Below, in pieces: positions 26,954 to 35,263 of a stretch of DNA of 64,000 nt; position 1 is the first letter of the stretch; each line of letters starts with the position of its first letter. The notes under the pieces are model-generated. The model was not told the origin of the DNA, ran no database searches, and was given only the letters and a program-made list of their open reading frames with translations. Both the position numbers and the translations under genes were made by a program. This DNA is from Mucilaginibacter inviolabilis. Its GTDB lineage: Bacteria > Bacteroidota > Bacteroidia > Sphingobacteriales > Sphingobacteriaceae. The DNA lies in assembly GCF_011089895.1 (NCBI RefSeq), contig NZ_JAANAT010000001.1:3472001-3536000 (forward strand). The letters run 5' to 3'.

Positions 26954-28312
26954 AAATACCAGGTCAAGACTATCAAAGATAGCACGTTTTGCTTTCTCGA
27001 GGTCTATTTTTGTATGTGCCGATGATATAAAACCTACTTCATAGCCCGATGGCCCCAGGTAAATACCCCGGTTGATCAATTCGCGGTGGAATTTTTTGAA
27101 TTTTTCCATGCTGGAAGCATCAATATCTTCAGCTTTACGAATATACTCTTTATCTGTAAAAGCGAACCAGAATATGGAGCCTATACCAAACACCTTAAAC
27201 TTGTAGTTACGTGCTGTGGCAAAGCGTTGTACCGCCTCGCGGAACTCCTCTGTCTTGTTATTCAGATCACGGTAAAAGCCCATTTTCAACAGCTCGCTCA
27301 GTTGTGCGATGCCTGCTGCCATGGCTACAGGGTTACCCGATAAGGTACCTGCCTGGTAAACCGGGCCTTCGGGTGATATATTACCCATAATAGCGGCCGA
27401 TGATCCATAAGCTCCAACAGGCATACCGCCACCGATGATTTTACCGTAGGTAATAATATCCGGCTTGATACCGTAATGGCCCGATGCGCCTTCAAAACCT
27501 ATCCTGAAGCCCGATATTACCTCATCAAATATGAGCAGGGTACCGTTTTGAGTACAGATATCGCGCAAAAACTGCAGGTATTCTTTTTCCTGCAACAGCA
27601 AACCATTGTTGGCCGGGATAGGCTCAATGATAATGGCAGCTATCTGGTCTTTAAAATCTTCAAAAGCTTTGGTTAAAGCTTCTTTATCATTTAAGGATAC
27701 AACGATGGTTTCATCGGCAAAGGCTTTGGGTACGCCTGCCGACGAGGTTTCGCCGAAGGTTACCAGCCCCGAGCCTGCTTTTACCAGCAAGGCATCTACG
27801 TGGCCGTGGTAGCAGCCTTCAAACTTTAATATTTTGTCGCGTTTGGTATAGCCACGGGCTAAACGGATAGCCGACATCACGGCCTCGGTACCAGAGCTTA
27901 CAAAACGCAGTTTTTCAATCAGCTTATTATTTTTCAGGATCAGTTCGGCCAGTTCATTCTCCAAAGCGGTGGGCGCGCCGAAAGACATACCATTTTGCAT
28001 TACCTCGGTAACCTTCTCGCGTACTTTGGTATTGTTATGACCAAGGACAAGCGGTCCCCAGGAACAGCAAAAATCCACAAACTCGTTACCATCAGCATCC
28101 CAGATATGGCTGCCATCGCCTTTTTGTATGAACAGCGGCGTACCGTAAACAGACTTAAAAGCCCTTACCGGCGAGTTTACCCCACCCGGAAAATAGGTTT
28201 TAGCCTTGGCATATAATTCTGCAGATTTCTCCCTGCTAATATCAGGCTTGCCTGTAGTATTTAAAGGCTCATTGGCCTCACCCGAAAATATTTTCTTTAT
28301 TGAATCTAACAT
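26942..28312 (-). CDS. hemL: Glutamate-1-semialdehyde 2,1-aminomutase
   Basis: PLP enzyme of the C5 haem pathway, converting glutamate-1-semialdehyde to 5-aminolevulinate. 456 residues; K291 in TYGKIIGGGMPVGAYG binds the cofactor, and the GTEAVMSAIRLARG segment is typical. The usual length is about 430, so there is an extra N-terminal stretch (MLDSIKKIFSGEANEPLNTT) of about 27 residues before the conserved SAELYAKAKTYFPGGVNSPV; no later Met offers a better start. The last residues and stop lie in an ATCAAGT repeat arm and the start is flush with a C-rich repeat. Confidence 0.96.
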   Translation of the reverse strand: MLDSIKKIFSGEANEPLNTTGKPDISREKSAELYAKAKTYFPGGVNSPVRAFKSVYGTPLFIQKGDGSHIWDADGNEFVDFCCSWGPLVLGHNNTKVREKVTEVMQNGMSFGAPTALENELAELILKNNKLIEKLRFVSSGTEAVMSAIRLARGYTKRDKILKFEGCYHGHVDALLVKAGSGLVTFGETSSAGVPKAFADETIVVSLNDKEALTKAFEDFKDQIAAIIIEPIPANNGLLLQEKEYLQFLRDICTQNGTLLIFDEVISGFRIGFEGASGHYGIKPDIITYGKIIGGGMPVGAYGSSAAIMGNISPEGPVYQAGTLSGNPVAMAAGIAQLSELLKMGFYRDLNNKTEEFREAVQRFATARNYKFKVFGIGSIFWFAFTDKEYIRKAEDIDASSMEKFKKFHRELINRGIYLGPSGYEVGFISSAHTKIDLEKAKRAIFDSLDLVFSSK

Positions 28313-28405
28313 GTGCCCCCCAACCCCCTAAAGGGGGAGTGTTTTAATTTCTTATTATTTATAAATCAAGCCTCCTTCGCTCCCCCTTCAGGGGGCCGGG
28401 GGGCT
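28313..28405. repeat. CCCCCT-type paired arms between hemB and hemL
   Basis: Adjoining the hemL start: GTGCCCCCCAACCCCCTAAA then GGGGGAG. Adjoining the hemB stop: CTCCCCCTTCAGGGGGCCGG then GGGGCTT. The arms touch the two coding sequences on either side and are separated by an AT-rich centre. Confidence 0.78.
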
Positions 28406-29377
28406 TTATATCCATTTATTCTCCAACACCTCTTTGGCGTGATAGGTTAGTATCGCGGTAGCTCCTGCCCTGCGGATGCTGGTGAGCACTTCGGTAATGG
28501 CGCGCTGCTCGTTCAGCCAGCCTTTTTGTATGGCTGCTTTAATCATGGCATATTCGCCGCTTACATTATAGGCCGCTACCGGCAATTCGGTATTGTCTTT
28601 TATTAGTTTTATTACGTCCAGATAAGGCAAGGCTGGTTTTACCATTAAAAAATCGGCACCTTCCAGTTCGTCCAGATTGGCTTCTATCAATGCTTCGCGC
28701 TGATTGGCGGGATTCATTTGGTATGTTTTTTTATCGCCAAACTTAGGGGCCGAATTTAAGGCATCTCTGAAAGGACCATAAAAAGCGCTGGCATACTTGG
28801 CCGAGTATGACATAATAGAAACGTTGGTAAAGCCGTTTTCGTCCAGTACATTACGAATATATCCTACACGGCCATCCATCATATCAGAAGGAGCAATAAT
28901 ATCGGCACCGCATTGCGCATGAGCCAGGGCCATTTTGACCAATACTTCCAGCGTTTCATCATTCAGGATCACGCCATCTTTCACAATACCATCATGGCCA
29001 TCGCTGCTATAGGGATCCATCGCCACATCGGTAACCACACAGGCCTCCGGGAAGTTCTTTTTAACCTCACGTATGGCCCTCAGGTACAAGCTGTCATCAC
29101 GGTAGCTTTCGGTAGCCAGGGGATCTTTTAATGAATCCTCGATATTCGGGAACAGGTCAAAAGAGTTTAAGCCCAGTTTAAGGCAGCTTTCAATCTCGCG
29201 TAACAGATTATCAACAGAATAGCGATAAATACCTGGCATGGAAACCACTTCTGTTTTTTGAAACGTACCATCCACAATAAACAGTGGGAATATCAGGTTA
29301 GCCGCGCTAACGTGTGTTTCCTGCACCATTTGGCGTATCACTTCACTTTTCCGGTTTCTACGTGGTCTTTGTAACAT
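28406..29377 (-). CDS. hemB: Porphobilinogen synthase (delta-aminolevulinic acid dehydratase)
   Basis: Condenses two 5-aminolevulinate molecules to porphobilinogen, 323 residues. Both active-site lysines are visible: K194 in MSYSAKYASAFYGPFRDA and K247 in FLMVKPALPYLD. The metal loop at 117-130 reads DVAMDPYSSDGHDG, with no cysteines. Zinc-type enzymes carry three cysteines here, so this belongs to the zinc-independent (Mg2+-type) class. It sits between hemCD and hemL, with C-rich repeat arms on both sides. Confidence 0.97.
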   Translation of the reverse strand: MLQRPRRNRKSEVIRQMVQETHVSAANLIFPLFIVDGTFQKTEVVSMPGIYRYSVDNLLREIESCLKLGLNSFDLFPNIEDSLKDPLATESYRDDSLYLRAIREVKKNFPEACVVTDVAMDPYSSDGHDGIVKDGVILNDETLEVLVKMALAHAQCGADIIAPSDMMDGRVGYIRNVLDENGFTNVSIMSYSAKYASAFYGPFRDALNSAPKFGDKKTYQMNPANQREALIEANLDELEGADFLMVKPALPYLDVIKLIKDNTELPVAAYNVSGEYAMIKAAIQKGWLNEQRAITEVLTSIRRAGATAILTYHAKEVLENKWI

Positions 29378-29476
29378 GAGCCCCCCAGCCCCCTAAAGGG
29401 GGAGTTTTTTTAATTTCTTATTTTAATATTAAATATAAGCTTACCCTATCGTCCCCCCTTTAGGGGGTTAGGGGGC
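29378..29476. repeat. CCCCCT-type paired arms between hemCD and hemB
   Basis: Adjoining the hemB start: GAGCCCCCCAGCCCCCTAAA then GGGGGAG. Adjoining the hemCD stop: CCCCCCTTTAGGGGGTTAGG then GGGCTTA. Same architecture as the hemL-hemB gap. Confidence 0.78.
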
Positions 29477-31051
29477 TTATAATCCAAACACAGCCTCTGC
29501 CAGCCCAACTTCGTCGGGCGAGTAAGGCAGGGTATATTTTACACCCATTTCATCAAATTTTTTGCCGGTTGATTTACCGATGACCACTACCTTTTGGTAA
29601 GGGTCCAACAAATTATCAGTAAAGTAAGCCTCCACGTTTGATGGACTGGTAAACACCATCACATCGGCGCCGCTGGGCTCTACATCTTCTACCAATACGG
29701 TTTCATATACCGGCAAGTCGATAATTTTGGTATCGGCAGATAGTCCTTGCTGTATGCTCCTCATGGGGCTTTCGGCACCGGGGAACAATACGATCTTGCC
29801 ATTGGCCAGCTTGGCAAATTCTTCGGCTACTTCGGCAGTATCGGTGCCTTCGCCTACATAATCAGTAAAATGACCTTTGCGGCGCAACATCTCTTCACTG
29901 CCGCTACCCATTACGCCAAACTTTACCTTTTTAGGAAACAGCGGATTCAACTGAAAAAAGTAATCCACCGCGTTTTTACTGGAGAAAAATACCCAGTCGA
30001 TATTTTTTAATATGTAGGAATCAAACTTGGTGATCACCGGTACGGTGCGGATAAGTGAACGCGCCTCTACCTCAATACCCAAATGTTCCATCGCTTTCTT
30101 AAAGTAGCTTTGCTCAGACAATTCGCGCGATATAAATACTTTCGATGGATGTTTCCGATCTTTAGCATATTTCGCTATAACCTTTTCGGCCAGACCTTCG
30201 CTGGTTGGTGCTTCTAAAAACAGCCGGTTCGGAAATTCATCCCCTTCATCAGCTTTGGAAGTAAATACCTGGAACATACCCTCATCGCGCCTGCAGTAAC
30301 AGCCCAACGGCAGGTGACAGCCGCCGCCGAACATTCTCAGCACGGTTCGTTCCACCGCCAGCTCTTCAGCTACGTCGGGGTGGTGCAGCGTCTGCAGTAT
30401 ATCAAAAACTTCCTGGTTACTTTCGCGGATCTGGATAGCCAACGCTCCCTGTGCCGGGGCCGGGATCAGCTCCACCGGGGTAATCTCCTCTACATGGAAT
30501 TCGCTCAGATCTAAACCTAAACGTACCACCCCCGCTTTGGCTATCATAATAGCATCGTATTTTTCGTCGCGCAATTTACCTATACGGGTAGGCACATTGC
30601 CGCGCAAGTCTTCTATCTCCAGGTCGGGGCGGTGTGCCAGCAGCTGCGCTTTGCGCCGGTTTGATGATGTACCTACAATGGCGCCGTATTTTACTGACAG
30701 CTTCTGATGCACATCTACACAATCCTTCAAGATCAACAACAGCTCAGATGGGTCCTCCCGTTCTGAAACTGCTGCGATGATGAGTCCCGGAGGGTTTTCA
30801 GTTGGCAGGTCCTTGTGCGAGTGTACCGCGATATCAATGGTACCGGCCAATAATTCTTCTTCTAATTCCTTGGTGAAAAACCCTTTTCCTTCCAACTTAT
30901 CAAAGCTCAGGTTTAGTATACGGTCGCCCTGGGTTTTTATGATTTTCAGTTCGGCATTTACGTTGATGGCGGCAAGGCTGTCTTTTACAAAATTAGCCTG
31001 CCATAGTGCCAATTCACTGCCGCGGGTTCCTATTATCAGTGTTCTGTCCAA
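29477..31051 (-). CDS. hemC-hemD: Fused hydroxymethylbilane synthase / uroporphyrinogen-III synthase
   Basis: Two-domain protein of 524 residues. Residues 1 to about 300 are porphobilinogen deaminase: IIGTRGSELALWQA at the start, catalytic D81 in HSHKDLPT, and C245 in FGGGCHLPLG, the dipyrromethane attachment site. Residues from about 304 (KVFISRELSEQSYFKK) to the end are uroporphyrinogen-III synthase, with the helical FFSSKNAVDYFFQL and VFTSPSNVEAYF segments. The fusion would channel the unstable hydroxymethylbilane straight to ring closure. The reading frame is continuous with no sign of frameshift. The next upstream gene is hemA, beyond a 740-base repeat-rich gap. Confidence 0.95.
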   Translation of the reverse strand: MDRTLIIGTRGSELALWQANFVKDSLAAINVNAELKIIKTQGDRILNLSFDKLEGKGFFTKELEEELLAGTIDIAVHSHKDLPTENPPGLIIAAVSEREDPSELLLILKDCVDVHQKLSVKYGAIVGTSSNRRKAQLLAHRPDLEIEDLRGNVPTRIGKLRDEKYDAIMIAKAGVVRLGLDLSEFHVEEITPVELIPAPAQGALAIQIRESNQEVFDILQTLHHPDVAEELAVERTVLRMFGGGCHLPLGCYCRRDEGMFQVFTSKADEGDEFPNRLFLEAPTSEGLAEKVIAKYAKDRKHPSKVFISRELSEQSYFKKAMEHLGIEVEARSLIRTVPVITKFDSYILKNIDWVFFSSKNAVDYFFQLNPLFPKKVKFGVMGSGSEEMLRRKGHFTDYVGEGTDTAEVAEEFAKLANGKIVLFPGAESPMRSIQQGLSADTKIIDLPVYETVLVEDVEPSGADVMVFTSPSNVEAYFTDNLLDPYQKVVVIGKSTGKKFDEMGVKYTLPYSPDEVGLAEAVFGL

Positions 31052-31795
31052 AAGAATGATTTTTTACGGTGCAAATTTAATTTTTTACAGGCATGAATTT
31101 AACATTAATTCATGTTATGAAAGTAGAGTGACTAATAATTGTTAATTATTGAATTAGTGAGTTAGTGAATTAGTGATTTTTCTTGAAAATAAACCAGGGA
31201 GAGATTGATGAATAGGGGTTTCCAAATATTAAATTTCATCCGGGCGTTGCCTTCGGCCCGGGCTATCCGCTCATACGCCTGCAGGCATTAGGCACAGGGC
31301 CGGTATCCGCTGCTATCCCTAACGCTTTTAATTATTGAATTAGTGATTTAGTGAATTATTGAGTTTTTGTCTGAACCTTGATTTTTCACTTATCGTTTAT
31401 TTTCATTGGAGTTCAAGAGGGGGCTGCGCCGTTTATAGGATTAAGGGATTGCCACGATTTCTTTTTCCCGTCAGCAGAACAGCTTCGGGCGAAAGCAGGC
31501 AGAACGATGACAGGTGGTGCAGCTGCAGGGGCATTAGCAAACCTTGCCGAAGCATGGGAATGAGCAAACGAAGTTGGGGTAAGGTTTAGCAGCCCGTGGT
31601 TCTGACGGCTTTGCAGGGTAAAGGCCTTGCGCGCAAAGAAGCATTTATGCTGACTTGATTTTTGGTTACTTTTCATCAAGGAAAAGTGACTGGCCCTCCC
31701 GCGGCCAAGAGCGGGTATACACCAAGCAAATGAAGAGATTGCCACGCTGCGCTCGCAATGACATATTTTTTAAATTATCCGGGAAACAGTTGAAA
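31052..31795. repeat. Repeat-rich intergenic region between hemA and hemCD
   Basis: About 740 bases without a credible gene. It holds two blocks of ATTGAATTAGTGA words (31141-31185 and 31328-31370), a C/G-rich block around 31240-31320, an about 220-base element (31467-31690) shared with 38517-38738, and a REP-like GAGATTGCCACGCTGCGCTC segment at 31734. Short ORFs here overlap the repeats and lack protein character. Confidence 0.7.
31467..31690. repeat. About 220-bp dispersed element, copy 1
   Basis: Starts CCCGTCAGCAGAACAGCTTC, contains CGCAAAGAAGCATTTATGCT, and ends in a hairpin of GGTTACTTTTC with GAAAAGTGAC. It aligns by eye over most of its length with 38517-38738. No intact ORF shared by both copies. 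Confidence 0.65.
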
Positions 31796-33025
31796 TTAAT
31801 TTTCGTTGATCAATATATCCTTCGCCATAATCATCGGCACGCTGATATATTTTTTCTCCATGTAATTGATCACCTTTTCCAAAATCTCGCGCGATTGTTC
31901 ATCCAGTCCCTGTACCTCATCGGCAAAAACAGAATTAATGGCTGTGTTGCGGATCTCTTTGATCTTTTCGGGTACCTGGCGCATGGCCACTTCAATACGG
32001 CGTTGTTTCAGCTGCGTACAAAACTCGGCGATGTTTTGATCAATGATGGCTTCTGCATGTACCAATTCCTGGTAACGTTCCTGCAGGTTACGTTTGGCAA
32101 CCTCATTAAGTGAGTGTACCTCGATAAAGTTAACAGGAAACTGCTCCAATACTTCCGGAGCGGTGTCATTAGGAATAGCCAGATCGACAATAGTTTTACG
32201 ACCGGTTTCGCCGTTAAGAAGCGATTGATATATTTCGGTAGTGATGATAGGCTCTACTGCCGATGTGCAGGTAATGATCACATCAAAACCTTTATTGTAT
32301 GTTTTTAAAGCCTCCAGGTCAAAAGCTTCACCACCCAGGTCGGTTGCCAGTTCGGCTGCCTTTGACAGGGTACGGTTAAATACCGCGAAATTGGTGAATT
32401 TATGCTTTTTAAGGTATTTGGAAATGTTACGATTGGTTTCGCCGGCACCGATGATCAGTACCCGGGCATCAGTAGCACACAGGTTAAGATCTCGCAGTTT
32501 GCGATAAGCCAATGATACTACCGAGATTGGATTTTTAGAAATATTGGTATGGGTATAAACCTCCTTGGCCGTTTTAACCACACAGTTCATCACCATGCGT
32601 AAACCGTCGGCAGTAAGACCTGCCTCTTTGCAATGCTCATAAGCTTTGCGCAGCTGAGCCAGAATTTCCTTTTCACCAACTATCAAACTTTCCAGTGAGC
32701 ATGAAGTACGTAAAAGATGTATCATAGCCTCCTGCTCTTCGTAGATAGATGCGCTATCCATAAAGGTACTCAGGGAATGATCACACAATTCGGTATTAAA
32801 TGATTCGATGAACTTACGGGCAAAATCCTTGTCGACCTTATGCGGGGTTGTCATAACAAACTCAACACGGTTGCACGTAGCCAGATAAAATATTTCCGGA
32901 ATTCCAAATTGAGCTTTTACCTGTTGAAGTTTTTCTGTCAGATTTTCCTGGCAAACCACCAATCTACCTAATTCCTTCAGTTCAATCTGTTTGTGTGTAA
33001 AAGCAATAACCTTTAAATACTTCAA
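31796..33025 (-). CDS. hemA: Glutamyl-tRNA reductase
   Basis: First enzyme of the C5 pathway, reducing glutamyl-tRNA to glutamate-1-semialdehyde with NADPH; 409 residues. The catalytic cysteine is C51 in YLATCNRVEF, the substrate-binding SLIVGEKEILAQLRKAYEHC stretch follows, and the NADPH domain has LIIGAGETNRNISKYL. First gene of the minus-strand haem cluster, with a promoter-like TATTTTTG 24 bases upstream. Long gap to hemCD downstream, so the two may be separate transcription units. Confidence 0.96.
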   Translation of the reverse strand: MKYLKVIAFTHKQIELKELGRLVVCQENLTEKLQQVKAQFGIPEIFYLATCNRVEFVMTTPHKVDKDFARKFIESFNTELCDHSLSTFMDSASIYEEQEAMIHLLRTSCSLESLIVGEKEILAQLRKAYEHCKEAGLTADGLRMVMNCVVKTAKEVYTHTNISKNPISVVSLAYRKLRDLNLCATDARVLIIGAGETNRNISKYLKKHKFTNFAVFNRTLSKAAELATDLGGEAFDLEALKTYNKGFDVIITCTSAVEPIITTEIYQSLLNGETGRKTIVDLAIPNDTAPEVLEQFPVNFIEVHSLNEVAKRNLQERYQELVHAEAIIDQNIAEFCTQLKQRRIEVAMRQVPEKIKEIRNTAINSVFADEVQGLDEQSREILEKVINYMEKKYISVPMIMAKDILINEN

Positions 33026-33048
33026 AGCAGTTTTAAATTTGACCGAAC

Positions 33049-33081
33049 AAAAATATCACTATAAATGAGATCCCGTGTCAA
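33049..33081 (-). promoter_or_regulatory. Probable hemA promoter
   Basis: On the minus strand, TTG (33081-33079), a 22-base spacer and TATTTTTG (33056-33049) match the Bacteroidota TTG/TAnnTTTG pattern, with the -7 element 24 bases before the hemA ATG. Confidence 0.55.
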
Positions 33082-33191
33082 TACTTTGTCATACAGGGCT
33101 ATTTAGAATGTTTATAAATTACGAAAACTGACCGTAAAACAACATTAAAACTGCTTAAAACAATATTTAACAAAATAATGTATATTACATA

Positions 33192-33566
33192 ATGCATCTT
33201 ATCAAAAATATAAGCCTGATTATACTGGTAATTGGGTACGCGCTTGCAGGTATCAATCATTTTATCAATCCAACATCGTATTACCGCATCATTCCGCATT
33301 ACCTACCCTACCCGGTAGTTATTAATATCATAGCGGGTGCTGCCGAAATATTGCTGGCTCTGCTGCTGATCCCAACACAAACCAGACCGATGGCGGCTTA
33401 TACTATAATATTAATGCTGATTGCTTTTTTACCGGTACACATTAGTATGATAAGTGATGCACCACTAAGATTGGGCAAGCTCACCGTAACTCCATTACTG
33501 GCCTGGATACGCCTGATGCTGCAGCCAGTGCTGATGGCCTGGGCATGGTGGTATACTAAATCGTAG
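33192..33566 (+). CDS. DoxX-like small membrane protein
   Basis: Protein of 124 residues with four hydrophobic helices (about 5-22, 41-62, 66-85, 96-120) and the DoxX-type N-terminal pattern YALAGINHFINPTSYYRIIP. Similar small proteins are common in Bacteroidota and are grouped with DoxX/quinol-oxidase-subunit-like membrane proteins without firm function. Divergent from hemA, with about 165 bases between them, and followed by a word-repeat gap before the GNAT-nitrilase gene. Confidence 0.8.
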   Translation: MHLIKNISLIILVIGYALAGINHFINPTSYYRIIPHYLPYPVVINIIAGAAEILLALLLIPTQTRPMAAYTIILMLIAFLPVHISMISDAPLRLGKLTVTPLLAWIRLMLQPVLMAWAWWYTKS

Positions 33567-33710
33567 TTGGGATTTTTGGAGCAAAGATATTTGGAACAAG
33601 GAACAAAGATATTAGGACTAAAGATTTGAAGAACAAAGAGCAAGGATATTAGCAAGGAATAGCAAAAGAAAAATCATTGCTCCTTATTCCAAAAATCTTT
33701 GCTCCCCTTA
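33567..33710. repeat. GGAGCAAAGATAT-type paired arms
   Basis: The left part begins shortly after the DoxX-like stop with GGAGCAAAGATATTTGGAAC and several ACAAAGATATTAGGA words. The right arm TGCTCCTTATTCCAAAAATC then TTTGCTCC is their inverted complement and lies about 20 bases before the next ATG. Confidence 0.7.
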
Positions 33711-33727
33711 AAATATAAAAACAACCT

Positions 33728-35254
33728 ATGGATCTGCAAAGTGTTGAAATGCGTAACCTGGAAGTACAGGACTACCAGGAGCTTAAAAAATCGATGAAAT
33801 CGGCCTATATGGATATGGACGAGGACTATTGGGATGCCAATTCTATCCGAAGACTCATCAAGCTATTCCCCGAAGGCCAGATCTGTATCACTGTGAATGA
33901 TGTGGTGGTAGGCTGTGCGCTATCGATTATTGTCGATTACCAAAAGTTCGGCGATAACCATACCTACAAACAAATAACCGGCGACAGTACTTTTAAAACG
34001 CACAACGATAATGGCGATGTGTTATACGGCATCGATATTTTTATCCACCCCAACTATCGCGGTCTGCGCCTGGCTCGCCGGTTGTATGAAGCGCGTAAGG
34101 CTCTTTGCGAAAAGCTGAACCTCAAAAGCATTATCGCTGGTGGTCGCATCCCCAATTATCAGAAATATCAGAATGATCTGACACCCCGGCAATATATCGA
34201 CAAGGTAAAGTATAAAGAGATCTATGACCCTACCCTGTCGTTTCAGCTGGCTAATGATTTTCACGTGCGCAAGGTGCTGCGCAATTACCTGCCCGAGGAT
34301 AGCCGCTCCAAAGGTTTTGCCACCCTCATTGAGTGGAACAACGTGTATTACGAAGAGATCAGCACGGCCATCAATCAAAAAACGGTGGTGCGCATAGGCC
34401 TGGTACAATGGCAAATGCGGAGTTATAATAACATCAGCGAACTGTTGAAACATGCCGAATATTTTGTTGATGCGGTAAGCGATTACCAGGCCGATTTTAT
34501 TCTCTTCCCCGAGCTGTTCAACACCCCGCTGATGGCCGATTATAATCACATGGATTCGGCCAAGGCCATGCGCGAGCTGGCCAAATACACGCAGCCCATT
34601 ATCGAAGAGTTCTCCAAACTGGCCGTATCCTACAACGTAAATATTATTGCGGGCAGCATGCCCGTTATTTTTGAAGATTCACTGTACAATGTATCCTACC
34701 TGTTCAGACGAAACGGCAGTATGGAAGAGGTTTACAAGATACATCCTACTCCGGCCGAGATCAGCTCATGGGGTATGCGCGGAGGCGATGAAGTAAAAGT
34801 ATTTGAAACTGATGCCGGTAAAGTAGGTATCCTGATCTGTTATGATGTGGAGTTTCCCGAACTATCGCGCATATTGGCCAGTCAGGATATGCAAATCTTA
34901 TTCGTACCCTTTTTGACCGATACGCAGAACGGTTACAACCGGGTTAAATTTTGCGCTCAGGCCCGTGCTGTAGAGAACGAATGTTATGTAGCCATTGCAG
35001 GCTGCGTGGGTAATTTGCCTAATGTAAACAATATGGGCATCAGCTACGCACAATCGGCGGTGTTTACGCCGTCAGACTTTGGCTTCCCCACCAATGGTAT
35101 CCAGTCTGAAGCTACGCCTAACAGCGAAATGATTGTGATCGCGGACGTAGATCTTTCCCTGCTGGATGAGTTACATGAATACGGCAGCGTACAGAATCTG
35201 AAAGATCGCCGAACTGATTTGTATAATATTACATTTAACGGCAAAAAAGTGTAA
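33728..35254 (+). CDS. Fused GNAT acetyltransferase / carbon-nitrogen hydrolase
   Basis: 508 residues with two enzyme domains. Residues about 5-215 form a GNAT N-acyltransferase; the acetyl-CoA loop is around IHPNYRGLRLARRLYEAR (107-123). Residues about 221-500 form a nitrilase-superfamily amidohydrolase with the complete catalytic triad E262 (LFPELF), K337 (EEVYKIHPTP) and C371 (ILICYDVEFPEL). Such fusions recur in bacteria as one uncharacterised family. The combination suggests acylation and deacylation, or hydrolysis, of the same amine-containing metabolite, but the substrate is unknown. A small RDD gene follows after 9 bases and may be cotranscribed. Confidence 0.93.
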   Translation: MDLQSVEMRNLEVQDYQELKKSMKSAYMDMDEDYWDANSIRRLIKLFPEGQICITVNDVVVGCALSIIVDYQKFGDNHTYKQITGDSTFKTHNDNGDVLYGIDIFIHPNYRGLRLARRLYEARKALCEKLNLKSIIAGGRIPNYQKYQNDLTPRQYIDKVKYKEIYDPTLSFQLANDFHVRKVLRNYLPEDSRSKGFATLIEWNNVYYEEISTAINQKTVVRIGLVQWQMRSYNNISELLKHAEYFVDAVSDYQADFILFPELFNTPLMADYNHMDSAKAMRELAKYTQPIIEEFSKLAVSYNVNIIAGSMPVIFEDSLYNVSYLFRRNGSMEEVYKIHPTPAEISSWGMRGGDEVKVFETDAGKVGILICYDVEFPELSRILASQDMQILFVPFLTDTQNGYNRVKFCAQARAVENECYVAIAGCVGNLPNVNNMGISYAQSAVFTPSDFGFPTNGIQSEATPNSEMIVIADVDLSLLDELHEYGSVQNLKDRRTDLYNITFNGKKV

Positions 35255-35263
35255 TATTAGGTA

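Noticed and set aside
31359..31745. Several ORFs of 60-110 codons in the hemA-hemCD gap on both strands
   Set aside because: All overlap repeat sequence, compete with each other and have unnatural composition.
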